Shown: positions 35,272 to 44,900 of the stretch, piece by piece
Position numbering within the stretch: position 1 is the first letter of the stretch
Layout: every line of letters starts with the position of its first letter
Assembly (NCBI RefSeq): GCF_029504695.1
Contig: NZ_JAQFIN010000002.1
Coordinates: 310,001-374,000 of the forward strand
DNA length: 64,000 bases
DNA from: Parabacteroides sp. PF5-6
GTDB taxonomy: Bacteria; Bacteroidota; Bacteroidia; Bacteroidales; Tannerellaceae
Reading direction: 5' to 3'
Program-made: the position numbers and the translations under genes
The notes under the pieces: generated by a model
Told to the model about the DNA's origin: nothing
What the model saw: only the letters and a program-made list of their open reading frames with translations
Databases searched by the model: none

Positions 35272-36432
35272 CTATAAAAGAGAGTGAACATCGCGATAAG
35301 AAGAAGGGGTACACCCCATGATTTTCTTGAACTGTCGGGAGAAGTTCTTGTAATCGATAAAATCCATATCCGAAGCAATTTCAACAATCGAGTCGTTCGA
35401 CTCGAGTAACTTCTGGGCAAATTTCGCAATACGCAGGTTAATAATATAGGTATAAACAGGCAAACCGGTCACTTCCTTAAAACGGTTTTCCAACAACCGG
35501 CGCGACAAAGGCACAAGGTCGGTAAGGTCGGAGATCGTAATCCGGTTATTTGAGTTCTGGTGGATATATTGCAAGACGACAGAGATGTATTTATCGCTGG
35601 TCGAATAGATGTCGGTCGATTGCCGGGTTACGATATGCGTTGGCTGCACCACGATATCCTCATATTCGCCTCGCGGATTACGAATCATACGCTCCATCAA
35701 TATCGCTGCTTCGTATCCTCCCTTCTCCACGGCCTGGTGGATGGAAGACAAAGGCGGGTCGGATAGTGTACAGATCGCTTCGTCATTATCCACGCCCAAT
35801 AAGGATATTTCTTCCGGGATCTTAATGCCACATTGTTTACAAACCTGACTGATCTGATGTGCCTGGTTATCATCGCAGGCCATCAGAGCTATCGGCTTCG
35901 GGAGTTTATTCAGCCAATCGATCAAAGGCTCGGAATCATAATACCATAACTCCAGAAAATCCTCGTTCTGATACTCATAAAAACTATAGCCATTCCGATG
36001 CCGGGCCAATTCAGCCTGAAAGCCCTCACTGCGTTCCTCCGACCAGACAATATTCCGGAAGCCGTAAAAAGCAAAATTCTTAAAGCCTTTCTGTATAAAA
36101 TAATCAGCCCCCATTCGCCCGGCCAGATGATGATCGCCGGTGATATTGGGTATCTCCGTAAAACGTTCTTTAAAATCCTGAGCAATGGCAGCGATACCAT
36201 TCTCCTTGAATATACTTACATTATCCGTATTATAAAACTGAGCAATAATCCCATCGGCTCCCCACTCCTTCGCCCAACTCAAAACTCCCTCCACCCCATT
36301 CTTCACCCGATAGGAATGAGGCATCTTACACAATACCCAGGGAGAATGTTCCAGCGAATATTTTACAATCCCTTTCAACAAATCCTTTGCATATTCTTCA
36401 GAGAAGTCGGTCAACAAGATTATCCTGGCCAT
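35272..36432 (-). CDS. XylR-like AraC-family regulator with sugar-binding domain
   Basis: A 386-residue one-component regulator. Residues 1-270 form a LacI-type sugar-binding fold (ADGIIAQFYN, LMACDDNQAHQI, LLGVDNDEAIC, PLSSIHQAVEKGG). Residues 280-386 are an AraC helix-turn-helix pair (ISDLTDLVPLSRRLLENRFKEVTG and IVEIASDMDFIDYKNFSRQFKK). This layout matches XylR of Escherichia coli. It lies upstream of susC on the same strand and is the obvious sensor of an intracellular monosaccharide for the locus, in contrast to the more common hybrid two-component or SusR regulators. Confidence 0.9.
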   Translation of the reverse strand: MARIILLTDFSEEYAKDLLKGIVKYSLEHSPWVLCKMPHSYRVKNGVEGVLSWAKEWGADGIIAQFYNTDNVSIFKENGIAAIAQDFKERFTEIPNITGDHHLAGRMGADYFIQKGFKNFAFYGFRNIVWSEERSEGFQAELARHRNGYSFYEYQNEDFLELWYYDSEPLIDWLNKLPKPIALMACDDNQAHQISQVCKQCGIKIPEEISLLGVDNDEAICTLSDPPLSSIHQAVEKGGYEAAILMERMIRNPRGEYEDIVVQPTHIVTRQSTDIYSTSDKYISVVLQYIHQNSNNRITISDLTDLVPLSRRLLENRFKEVTGLPVYTYIINLRIAKFAQKLLESNDSIVEIASDMDFIDYKNFSRQFKKIMGCTPSSYRDVHSLL

Positions 36433-36532
36433 TTCATAAATATTTTACTTCACAGCAAAAATAATAAAAAAACAAGACGCAACGGCTCCAGTTATTATCG
36501 ATAGATTCGAACTTTATTTTTTGCGTCAAAAG

Positions 36533-36563
36533 TTTGGTGGCTATAAAAAAACATCTATCTTTG
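36533..36563 (+). promoter_or_regulatory. Promoter of the tandem tRNA-Val genes
   Basis: TTTG at 36533-36536 and TATCTTTG at 36556-36563 are 19 bases apart, a textbook Bacteroidota promoter, 40 bases before the first tRNA. Confidence 0.85.
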
Positions 36564-36603
36564 CACCGTCTTAGAGCGATAGGACAATAATAGTAGTAAT
36601 TTC

Positions 36604-36678
36604 GGGCGTTTAGCTCAGCTGGTTCAGAGCATCTGCCTTACAAGCAGAGGGTCGGCGGTTCGAATCCGTCAACGCCCA
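36604..36678 (+). tRNA. tRNA-Val (anticodon TAC), first copy
   Basis: A 75-nt cloverleaf with acceptor GGGCGTT/AACGCCC, D-stem GCTC/GAGC, anticodon stem TCTGC/GCAGA around CTTACAA (anticodon TAC), and T-loop TTCGAAT. No CCA is encoded. Confidence 0.97.
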
Positions 36679-36714
36679 CTTTCCGGTCACCGACAATTAC
36701 TACTCCCAATTTAC

Positions 36715-36789
36715 GGGCGTTTAGCTCAGCTGGTTCAGAGCATCTGCCTTACAAGCAGAGGGTCGGCGGTTCGAATCCGTCAACGCCCA
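36715..36789 (+). tRNA. tRNA-Val (anticodon TAC), second identical copy
   Basis: This copy is identical to the first across all 75 bases and lies 36 bases later, so both are cotranscribed from one promoter and end at one terminator. Confidence 0.97.
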
Positions 36790-36806
36790 CTTCACAAAAC
36801 AATAAG

Positions 36807-36843
36807 AGTCTTCTAAAACATGGTTTTAGGAGACTTTTTTTTA
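36807..36843. terminator. Terminator of tRNA-Val operon, abutting abiEii
   Basis: A 13-bp stem (36807-36819 with 36823-36835, one G-U pair, loop ATG) is followed by a T-run. The T-run touches the stop codon of the convergent abiEii gene, so it may serve both. Confidence 0.88.
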
Positions 36844-37794
36844 TTTGTTATTCCTCATTTTCCAAATTGCCATTGGATGGTTTTTAATTCGCTCTACAAT
36901 TTCAGCATCTTCAAACAATAATTCCGGTCGATAAACATTGTTGTTGAAGTTCTCGATAAACGACTTTTCATCTTCGGTAAATACCATCAGTTTTAGAAGA
37001 AACACTTTCACTTCTACTTTAGCAGATTCAAAGTCAAACCGTTCGCTTTTCTTAAGGACGGGAAGTAAAGAGCTTCTGATTTGTGCAAATTTCAAGTTGT
37101 CAATACTTTCAAAACTATAGCTGTTTGAAGGTTTATCACTTCCTCCTACAGCAAGATAGAATAGTATAATTTTGCGGAGTTTATCCATCTCATCAGGATG
37201 GATAATATTATATTTCAACATGTTGTGAATATCATACAAATCCCGGGGAGCTGTTCGCTCAATAAGAGCTTTAATTTTACTCCCAAATAGTTCAAGGGTA
37301 GAAAGTGTTTTTACTTCAGAGTCAAATTGTAGAAAGTCTATATTCACTTTCTTTTCAACTATTGGCAAGATATGATTTCGCAAAGAATAGTTTATCTCTA
37401 CTTTCAGGTTATCTTTATTCCCTCCTGCGTTCTGAAAATAGAACACCCATGAATCAAGAGAATGCGGACTTTTAGTATTAGGACTCAAAGCATATCCTTG
37501 TGTAAACATATAGTTCAGAAAATCCTGATTGATATTCTCCCGAATTGTCATCATTTCCTCCCGTAAACACTCTTTGGTAAAATCCAAATCGATATCAACC
37601 GATAAGCGTGGAAGATTAAAAACTGTCAGGTTAATTGCGGTTCCTCCTTTTAATGCTAAATGTTCGGCAAATAACGGGTTTTCATTTAAGTGTTTCAAGA
37701 TATCACAAAGGCGGAATACTTTTTCCAGATTATCCCGGATAAAATCTGTACCGGAAGCGATTCTCTCCAAATCAGTTTTGCTATAATTATACAT
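36841..37794 (-). CDS. AbiEii/AbiGii nucleotidyltransferase toxin (module 1)
   Basis: AbiEii-type toxins are nucleotidyltransferases that block growth, and with an AbiEi antitoxin form type IV systems linked to phage defence. The core motif LKGGTAINLTVF followed by RLSVDIDLDF (residues 47-72) is the polymerase-beta-like active site. The later lysine-containing VEINYSLRNHI and ALIERTAPRDLYDI segments are family features. It is 317 residues long and its start overlaps the antitoxin stop by eight bases. It lies directly after the tRNA-Val pair. Neighbouring core genes are visibly more GC-rich. Confidence 0.88.
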   Translation of the reverse strand: MYNYSKTDLERIASGTDFIRDNLEKVFRLCDILKHLNENPLFAEHLALKGGTAINLTVFNLPRLSVDIDLDFTKECLREEMMTIRENINQDFLNYMFTQGYALSPNTKSPHSLDSWVFYFQNAGGNKDNLKVEINYSLRNHILPIVEKKVNIDFLQFDSEVKTLSTLELFGSKIKALIERTAPRDLYDIHNMLKYNIIHPDEMDKLRKIILFYLAVGGSDKPSNSYSFESIDNLKFAQIRSSLLPVLKKSERFDFESAKVEVKVFLLKLMVFTEDEKSFIENFNNNVYRPELLFEDAEIVERIKNHPMAIWKMRNNK

Positions 37795-38554
37795 TGACGT
37801 TTCCTCCTTGTTCTAAAAATGAAAGAATGTTTTTAGGAGCGTAAAGCTTCCATTCACTAAAATACACATTGGATTCCTGTTGATCTGTCAGATAACGGAT
37901 ACTTTTCCCAATCTTGGATTTACAAAAATCAAAGAAAGCATCACTTAACTTCATTTCCTTTTGAAAGTAGCCAAGAACAAATCCTGTCTTTTGATAAAGA
38001 ACCTGTTTGTTGAATTGCTTCAAATAGTCTTGTAGTTTATTTTCATTAATATAAGTAATAAGGGCAAAACATGCTATCATTTCTTCCAGTCCTCCACTTC
38101 GGTCTATTTGATTAATACAATCTAAAACAGTACGTTCCAAATCGGTTACTCTGATTAGTGTATCAGCGGGAGGAATAATAACCCCGGCATCTGATTTCGA
38201 TTCCGAATAAATATAACTAATTCCATCGTACTCAAAGTTGTTGAACCTTTCTTTGGATGAAACCTGCATTTCATAAAATACCTGATGAGCCAAACCATGA
38301 TATTCCAATGCAGCATGATAAGATAGGTAAGAAGAAGAGTTTATTTGACTGGCTATTTCGTACTTTGAAGCAGAACTGGTTTTTGTAGCTAAATCCGTTG
38401 CAACGTAGAGATCTCGTCTTACTTGTGATATTAACCCTTGCTGTTTATACCTTCGTAAAAGTTCTTTTGCTGCATTTTCGTCACCGGTCAATGCAACAAT
38501 ATCTTTTTTATGGAAGATTTTGAGCTTATGGAATTCTTCGATATATTTACTCAT
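37787..38554 (-). CDS. AbiEi-type antitoxin/repressor (module 1)
   Basis: A 255-residue protein with an N-terminal winged helix (LKIFHKKDIVALTGDENAAKELLRRYKQQGLISQVRRDLYVATD; about residues 11-55) and a C-terminal AbiEi domain (SYLSYHAALEYHGLAHQ, ITDLERTVLDCI-like VTDLERTVLDCINQ). It should neutralise the toxin and repress the operon. The first gene of the pair; toxin translation is coupled. A palindrome upstream at the promoter is a candidate binding site. Confidence 0.87.
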   Translation of the reverse strand: MSKYIEEFHKLKIFHKKDIVALTGDENAAKELLRRYKQQGLISQVRRDLYVATDLATKTSSASKYEIASQINSSSYLSYHAALEYHGLAHQVFYEMQVSSKERFNNFEYDGISYIYSESKSDAGVIIPPADTLIRVTDLERTVLDCINQIDRSGGLEEMIACFALITYINENKLQDYLKQFNKQVLYQKTGFVLGYFQKEMKLSDAFFDFCKSKIGKSIRYLTDQQESNVYFSEWKLYAPKNILSFLEQGGNVNV

Positions 38555-38582
38555 GGTCCCGCCTTTGTTTTATTTTACGCAC

Positions 38583-38610
38583 AAAGATACACAATAATAT
38601 GTATTATTGC
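38583..38610 (-). promoter_or_regulatory. abiE module 1 promoter with operator palindrome
   Basis: A minus-strand -7 box TATCTTTG (38583-38590) is followed upstream, after two bases, by the palindrome CAATAATA-TG-TATTATTG (38593-38610), which covers the spacer between -7 and -33. Its position fits an AbiEi autorepression site. Confidence 0.7.
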
Positions 38611-38812
38611 GCGAAAAACAAAATAACAACTAGGAAATCTACAAATTTATTTCCATCTTTGCTGTATCACTTAAAGGCAGGAGAAGCCAACAAAAGACAC
38701 AAATTCAACAGGAAGACTTAGATGCTGTTTTTTGCCAATCCGACTAAATTGGTGAAAAATAGTCGGCCGAGAAAATAAAAGTAACCGTAACTTTGTCGTA
38801 AAATAAAGAAGT

Positions 38813-39676
38813 ATGTTAGAAGAATTAAATAGAGTGATTGATTATATAGAAGAGCATCTGACCGATGAGATATCACTTGAATCGGTTGCTGACTATGCAA
38901 GAGTTTCTGATTTTCATTTCCGAAAAGTGTTTTTTTATCTATCAGGAATGACGCTTAGTGAATACATTAAAAACAGAAGATTGTCGGAAGCCAACAAAGA
39001 TTTACTGGCAGGGGAACGAGTTATTGATGTGGCTTTCAAGTATGGTTATGAGTCAACAGACGGATTTACCCGTGCATTTAAGAAATGGAGTGGACTTTTG
39101 CCATCAGATGTAATCAAGAAAAAGACAAGCAAAATGTTCCCCAAATTTTCATTTAAAATAGTTATTACAGGAGGAATCAGTATGGAATTTAGAATCGAAA
39201 ACAAACCTGCATTCAACTTCTTTGGAGTGAGTAAACGTATACCAATGCAATTTGAAGGAGTTAATAATGAAATTGTAAAACTTATACAAAGTATCACAGA
39301 AGAGCAGAGGAATGAAATGCGTGAGATTCAAAACATTGCACCATTTGAAATACTCAATATTTCTTATGATGCTGATGCTAAGTTTATGAAAGAAGAAGGT
39401 GATTTAACCCATATGATTGGCGTGATGTCTAGTGAGGAAGTGAGTAAGCAATTAGAAAAATTATCCGTTGAAGCAGGTTTGTGGGCAGTATTCCCAAACG
39501 AGGGTTTATTTCCCTCAACTTTGCAACAGACTTGGGCAAGGATTTACTCAGAATGGCTTCTATCATCCAATTACGAACTGATTGACAATCCCTCGTTTTC
39601 TTTTACAAAAATGGATGAGTTGAAAAAAGACTATGCATATAGTGAAATATGGATTCCTATAAAAGAAAAAAAATGA
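38813..39676 (+). CDS. AraC-family regulator with GyrI-like domain
   Basis: A 287-residue regulator. Residues 1-105 are a double AraC helix-turn-helix (ISLESVADYARVSDFHFRKVFFYLSG, VIDVAFKYGYESTDGFTRAFKKWSG). Residues about 125-287 form a GyrI-like ligand-binding domain, often binding drugs or other hydrophobic compounds (MEFRIENKPAFNFFG, WAVFPNEG, EIWIPIKEK). A TAACTTTG box lies at 38788-38795. The CPBP protease gene follows after 12 bases and is probably cotranscribed. The region is AT-rich. Confidence 0.88.
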   Translation: MLEELNRVIDYIEEHLTDEISLESVADYARVSDFHFRKVFFYLSGMTLSEYIKNRRLSEANKDLLAGERVIDVAFKYGYESTDGFTRAFKKWSGLLPSDVIKKKTSKMFPKFSFKIVITGGISMEFRIENKPAFNFFGVSKRIPMQFEGVNNEIVKLIQSITEEQRNEMREIQNIAPFEILNISYDADAKFMKEEGDLTHMIGVMSSEEVSKQLEKLSVEAGLWAVFPNEGLFPSTLQQTWARIYSEWLLSSNYELIDNPSFSFTKMDELKKDYAYSEIWIPIKEKK

Positions 39677-39688
39677 ATCGAAAACGGA

Positions 39689-40477
39689 ATGAGTAACGAG
39701 CGAGTAGAAAACAGGAAAACATTTGAGAATATGGGACATGAATTAAAGCCTTTGTGGAGAAAGTTTTTTCGTTACGATTGGAAATTCGGATTGTTTCTAA
39801 TCGCCATGATCTGTATTCCTCGCTTTCTCCTGGTTTTGCAGGCCAATGAGAAGGCAGATTACAGTTATATCGGTTTGATTATGCTGGCTTCGGCAATTAT
39901 TCCATTTATCTTTCTGAATAAACAGGGACGGAAAGCTATTGGTTTGACCTGCCCGCGCAACTATTCATGGCTATTGATTGCTATGGCTATCGGATTGATC
40001 TTTAGTGTCGCTCTTTATTTTGCAGGAGAGTGGTTGTATGGCGATTCATACGAAAACGGGTATGTGTATATCGGCGAATCTTATAATATCCCCGATGGCA
40101 TAAACGGAAAAGATAAGCTAACGATGTTTCTTATAATGGCTGCAACGGGAATGATCTTCAGTCCGATTGGCGAAGAACTGTTCTTCAGGGGAATCGTTCA
40201 TGCGAGTTTCGCCAAATCCCTTGGAAAAACAAAGGCTTCGATCATCGATAGCAGTGCATTTGCACTCACCCATCTCTCCCACTTCGGCTTGGTGTTTATC
40301 AATAATGAATGGACCTTCTTCGCCGTCCCGGCAATATTATGGGTATTCAGTATGTTCCTGGTTAGCTTGTTATTCTTTGTTTGCAGATATAAGTCAGGCT
40401 CTTTATTGGGCGCCATACTTTGCCATTCAGCCTTTAATCTGGGGATGATTTACTGCATCTTTTACTTCATACATTAA
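39689..40477 (+). CDS. CPBP family intramembrane protease
   Basis: A 262-residue membrane protein with about seven helices and the CPBP glutamic-protease motifs: EELFFRG (two Glu and Arg), ALTHLSHFG and CHSAFNLG. CPBP (CAAX-like) proteases process prenylated proteins or bacteriocin-linked peptides in bacteria; the substrate here is unknown. A later ATG at 39731 (MGHELK) is possible. It follows an AraC/GyrI regulator with only 12 bases between. Confidence 0.87.
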   Translation: MSNERVENRKTFENMGHELKPLWRKFFRYDWKFGLFLIAMICIPRFLLVLQANEKADYSYIGLIMLASAIIPFIFLNKQGRKAIGLTCPRNYSWLLIAMAIGLIFSVALYFAGEWLYGDSYENGYVYIGESYNIPDGINGKDKLTMFLIMAATGMIFSPIGEELFFRGIVHASFAKSLGKTKASIIDSSAFALTHLSHFGLVFINNEWTFFAVPAILWVFSMFLVSLLFFVCRYKSGSLLGAILCHSAFNLGMIYCIFYFIH

Positions 40478-40563
40478 ATATGTGGATTTCGTCCGAAATA
40501 AGATTTTGATAAGGTGTTGTGAAATTATTCCGAAAAGATGGCGTGAAATCGATCCATTGGTAT

Positions 40564-40789
40564 TACATTTGCGGTCTATGACAACAACAAAGAAGGATTT
40601 GGTGTAGTAAATAACCTTTGACGTCCTGTCAAGGTTATCCCTTAGTTTTGGCTCTGGCATGCTCTTGCCCGAGTTCTTTTCATATATATATACTAAAAAG
40701 GGGAAATGATCGCTTTGATCATTTTCAACTTTGTTTTACGCTTTGCTAAGCGATTTTCAATTTAATTTTAAACTATCAATTTTATCATC
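40564..40789 (+). promoter_or_regulatory. Promoter and structured 5' leader of the methyltransferase gene
   Basis: TACATTTG at 40564-40571 starts a leader of about 215 bases, part of a 312-base gap, without a credible ORF. It contains four hairpins: 40611-40638 (12-bp stem, GTCCT loop), 40652-40673 (CTC-GGCA stem), 40703-40726 (GAAATGATC stem) and 40739-40752 (CGCTT stem). A leader this long and structured suggests RNA-level control, or a small RNA, but I recognise no known riboswitch. Confidence 0.5.
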
Positions 40790-41590
40790 ATGAGTAACGA
40801 AAACAAAACAATATACGATTTCGACTTTAGTTTAATCTGCGAATACTTCGCACAAGTAGAACGTCAAGGGCCGGGAAGCCCCGAAACAACGCGTCGGGCA
40901 TTGGACTTCATCGACAACCTGACCGAAGATTCCCGCATTGCCGATATCGGCTGCGGTACGGGTGGACAGACGGTTACTTTAGCTCAGTATGTGCCGGGTA
41001 AGATCACCGCACTGGATCTCTTCCCTGACTTTATTCAAATCTTCAACCGGAACGCCGAGCAACTGGGATTGCAAAACCGGATGAAAGGCATCATTGGTTC
41101 AATGACCGACGCCCTTCCTTTTGAAAAAGAATCGCTCGACCTGTTATGGTCGGAAGGTGCGATCTATAACATCGGCTTCGAACGTGGACTGAACGAATGG
41201 CGGCAATACCTGAAAACAGGCGGCTACATCGCTGCCTCGGAAGCTACATGGTTTACCGATGAGCGCCCCGATGAGATCAACCAGTTCTGGATGGAAAACT
41301 ATCCGGAGATCGATACGATTCCTAACAAAGTTGCCCAAATGCAACAAGCAGGATATATTCCTGTCGCTACCTTCGTTATCCCTGAAACCTGCTGGACGGA
41401 GCATTTTTTCGCCCCCTGCCACAAGGCTCAGGAAGATTTCCTGAAGAAGTATCCCGGCAACGAGACAGTAGAGAGTCTGATATACAACCAGCGGCGCGAA
41501 GAGGTATTGTATAATAAGTACAAAGCCTATTACGGTTATGTGTTCTATATCGGAAAGAAGATTGAACAAACCCGAACATTGGCGGAATGA
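40790..41590 (+). CDS. Class I SAM-dependent methyltransferase
   Basis: A 266-residue cytosolic methyltransferase with the SAM-binding loop [12 protein letters not shown] (about 52-63), acidic motif ALDLFPDF and [15 protein letters not shown]. The closing half has the UbiE/methyltransferase-11-like shape with [15 protein letters not shown]. Substrate is not predictable. It stands alone, preceded by a structured leader and followed by a four-unit palindromic repeat element. Confidence 0.88.
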   Translation: MSNENKTIYDFDFSLICEYFAQVERQGPGSPETTRRALDFIDNLTEDSRIADIGCGTGGQTVTLAQYVPGKITALDLFPDFIQIFNRNAEQLGLQNRMKGIIGSMTDALPFEKESLDLLWSEGAIYNIGFERGLNEWRQYLKTGGYIAASEATWFTDERPDEINQFWMENYPEIDTIPNKVAQMQQAGYIPVATFVIPETCWTEHFFAPCHKAQEDFLKKYPGNETVESLIYNQRREEVLYNKYKAYYGYVFYIGKKIEQTRTLAE

Positions 41591-41706
41591 TGAATCGGAT
41601 CAGTAGTTAATGTCCTTTTTTACAATCAAATGTCCCGGCAAACTTGAAAGGGAACCGGATAGGCCTGTATGCAAATAAATAAACACAGGACTATTTTCCC
41701 TTTTTG

Positions 41707-41817
41707 CCGGGAGTATTTGTTTGTTGATAACCGTCAACACATTTGTTGACAATTGTCAACAGATCTGTTGATAACTATCAACAAATCTGTTGATAATTAT
41801 CAACAAATGAATACCCC
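41707..41817. repeat. 22-bp palindromic repeat element, four units (copy A2)
   Basis: Four 18-nt palindromes of consensus TGTTGAYAA-nn-RTCAACA begin at 41722, 41744, 41766 and 41788, each with a four-base spacer, giving an exact 22-bp period. The left flank GGGAGTATT and the first 32 bases match element A1 at 1.1 kb, which has only two units. Inverted ends GGGAGTATT and AATACCCC frame it. It sits in a 385-base gap upstream of the CusA-like gene. The rest of the gap, including 41818-41975, shows no gene or clear promoter. Confidence 0.88.
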
Positions 41818-41975
41818 TTCGAATAAGTTGATATACTGGCTATTATGTTCTTTGTTAAATCAAGGGTAACAATCCTTCACTTCAACCCCCAATCGGGCCA
41901 GTTCACTTAGGTCCCGGTTCTAACCGAAGGCTTTCCGCCCTACCTTTACATACAAATCATTAACGACTATTTTGT

Positions 41976-44900
41976 ATGTTTGATAAAATAATACGTTTTT
42001 CGGTCAAACGGAAACTCCTGATCGGATTTATGACGCTGATACTCCTTGTGGCGGGTATCTATGCCATGTTGACTCTTCCCGTAGACGCTGTTCCGGATAT
42101 TACCAACAATCAGGTGCAAATCGTGACCGTTTCGCCTACGCTTGCCCCGCAGGAAGTGGAGCAACTGATTACTTTCCCCATCGAGGTGGCGATGAGTAAC
42201 ATTATGAATGTGGTGGAGATCCGTTCCGTTTCCCGTTTCGGTCTGTCGCTAGTGACGGTGGTTTTCAAGGAGAATGTGCCTACATTGGATGCCCGGCAAC
42301 TAATCAACGAACAAATTCAAACCGTTTCGGGCGAGATACCCGCGGACCTTGGCGTACCTGAATTGATGCCTATCACTACCGGATTGGGCGAGATTTACCA
42401 GTATGTATTGGAGGTGGCTCCGGGTTATGAAGACCGCTACGATGCCATGGAACTGCGCACGATACAGGACTGGATCGTCAAGCGGCAACTTTCGGGTATT
42501 CCCGGCATTGTGGAGATAAACAGTTTTGGCGGATACCTGAAGCAATATGAAGTAGCGGTCGATCCCGATGCGCTTTACTCCTTGAATATCACTATTGGTG
42601 AAGTATTTGAAGCCCTCCATAAAAACAACCAGAACACCGGCGGGAGCTACATCGAAAAAGCGGGTAAAGCCTATTATATTCGTTCCGAAGGGATGATTAA
42701 AAGCCTCACGGATATAGAGCAGGTTGTCATTACCAACCGCGGCGGCATCCCCATTCATATCGATGATATCGGCGTTGTACGTTATGGTTCCCCCAAACGT
42801 TTCGGGGCGATGACCAAAGACGGGCAAGGCGAATGTGTGGGTGGTATCGCGATGATGCTGAAAGGTGCCAATGCCAATGTGGTGACTGCCGAACTGGAGA
42901 AAAGGGTGGAGCTCGTGCAGAAAATGCTGCCCGAGGGGGTGAGTATAGAACCCTACCTGAATCGCTCCGAACTGGTCGACCGCAATATATCCACCGTGAT
43001 CCGTAACCTGGTGGAGGGTGCCTTGATTGTTTTTCTGGTGTTGATCGTCTTCCTTGGCAATATCAGGGCGGGACTGATCGTGGCCTCCGTCATTCCTTTA
43101 TCGATGCTTTTCGGTTTTATTATGATGCGCCTGTTTAGTGTATCGGCCAATCTGATGAGCCTGGGGGCGATCGACTTCGGTATCGTGGTCGACGGTTCCA
43201 TTGTGATCGTCGAAGGCATACTGGCCCACCTCTACACCAAGCAGTTCTACGGGCAGAAATTATCGCCCCAATCTATGGACAATGAAATTGTGAACGGCAC
43301 GAAAGGCGTGGTACATTCCGCTACCTTTGCCGTGTTGATCATCCTGTTGGTCTTCTTCCCGATCCTGATGTTGCAAGGCATCGAAGGCAAATACTTCACC
43401 CCGATGGCGCAGACATTGGTGTTCTGTATTATCGGCGCGTTGATCCTGTCGCTCACCTACGTGCCTATGATGGCTTCCCTCTTTTTGAAGAAAACAATCC
43501 GGCAAACACGTACCTTCGCCGATCGCTTTTTCGATGGCTTGAACAAACTATATCGCAGACTGTTGCAACGATGCCTGCGTTTCAGCCTGACAACTCTGGC
43601 TATCGCCTTCCTGGCATTGGGAGGTAGCCTATTATTATTTACCAAACTGGGAGCCGAATTTATCCCGACGCTCGACGAGGGCGACTTTGCCATGCAGATG
43701 ACCCTGCCGGCCGGTAGCTCGCTCACCCGCAGTATCGAAGCATCCGATCAGGCGGAAAAGATACTGATGCATCAATTCCCCGAAATCAAACATGTGGTGG
43801 CAAAGATCGGTACGGCAGAGGTGCCTACCGACCCGATGGCGATCGAAGACGCGGATATCATGATTGTGATGAAACCCTTTAAGGAATGGACAAGTGCCGG
43901 TTCGCGCGCTGAGATGGTGGAGAAGATGAAAGCCGCGTTGGATACGATTGCGGATGTCGAGTTCAACTTCAGCCAGCCCATCCAGCTCCGTTTCAATGAA
44001 CTGATGACGGGCGCCAAAGCCGATATCGCCATCAAATTGTATGGCGAAGATATGGAAGAACTTTACGCCAAAGCTCGCGAGGCATCCCGATATATCAAAC
44101 AGGTGCCGGGCGCCGACGATGTTTTGGTGGAGCAAACGATGGGTCTGCCGCAGTTGGTGGTCAACTACGACCGCAGTAAACTGGCGCGGTACGGTGTGGA
44201 TGTGGAAGAACTCAATAATATCATCCGTACCGCCTATGCCGGAGAAGTTGCCGGAACCGTTTTTGAAAACGAACGCCGCTTCGACCTCGTTGTGCGCCTC
44301 GACCACGAGAAAGTGGAGGATTTCAACCTCAATAAATTCTTTATCCGCACCGCCGATGGCATACAAATCCCCGTGACCGAACTGGCACAGGTGGAGCTTA
44401 TCAGCGGTCCCCTGCAAATAAACCGCGATGCCACCAAACGGCGGATCGTGATTGGCGTGAACGTGCGCGATGCCGATATTCAACAGGTAGTAGAAAGGAT
44501 ACAAACCGTATTGGATGAAAACATCAAACTGCAACCCGGCTATTATTTCGAGTACGGCGGACAGTTCGAGAACCTGCAAAACGCGATCGACACACTGCTC
44601 GTTGTTATTCCCATCGCCTTATTGCTTATCCTGTTGTTATTGTTCTTTGCTTTCCGCAGCCTCACCTATACTTTGGTGGTATTCAGCACCGTGCCCCTGT
44701 CGATGATCGGCGGTGTATTGGCTCTTTGGATCAGAGGATTGCCGTTCAGCATCTCGGCAGGAGTAGGATTTATCGCATTGTTTGGCGTATCGGTGCTCAA
44801 CGGTATCCTGATGTTGAATCATTTCAAAGCATTATCAAAAGGAACTACTTATAAAATGGCAACAGATAAAATCATAAAGAAAGGAACTCCGCATCTATTG

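Noticed and set aside
41970..41977. TATGTTTG resembling a -7 box at the CusA-like start
   Set aside because: Again it is made by the start codon and second codon, so a promoter there could not express the gene.
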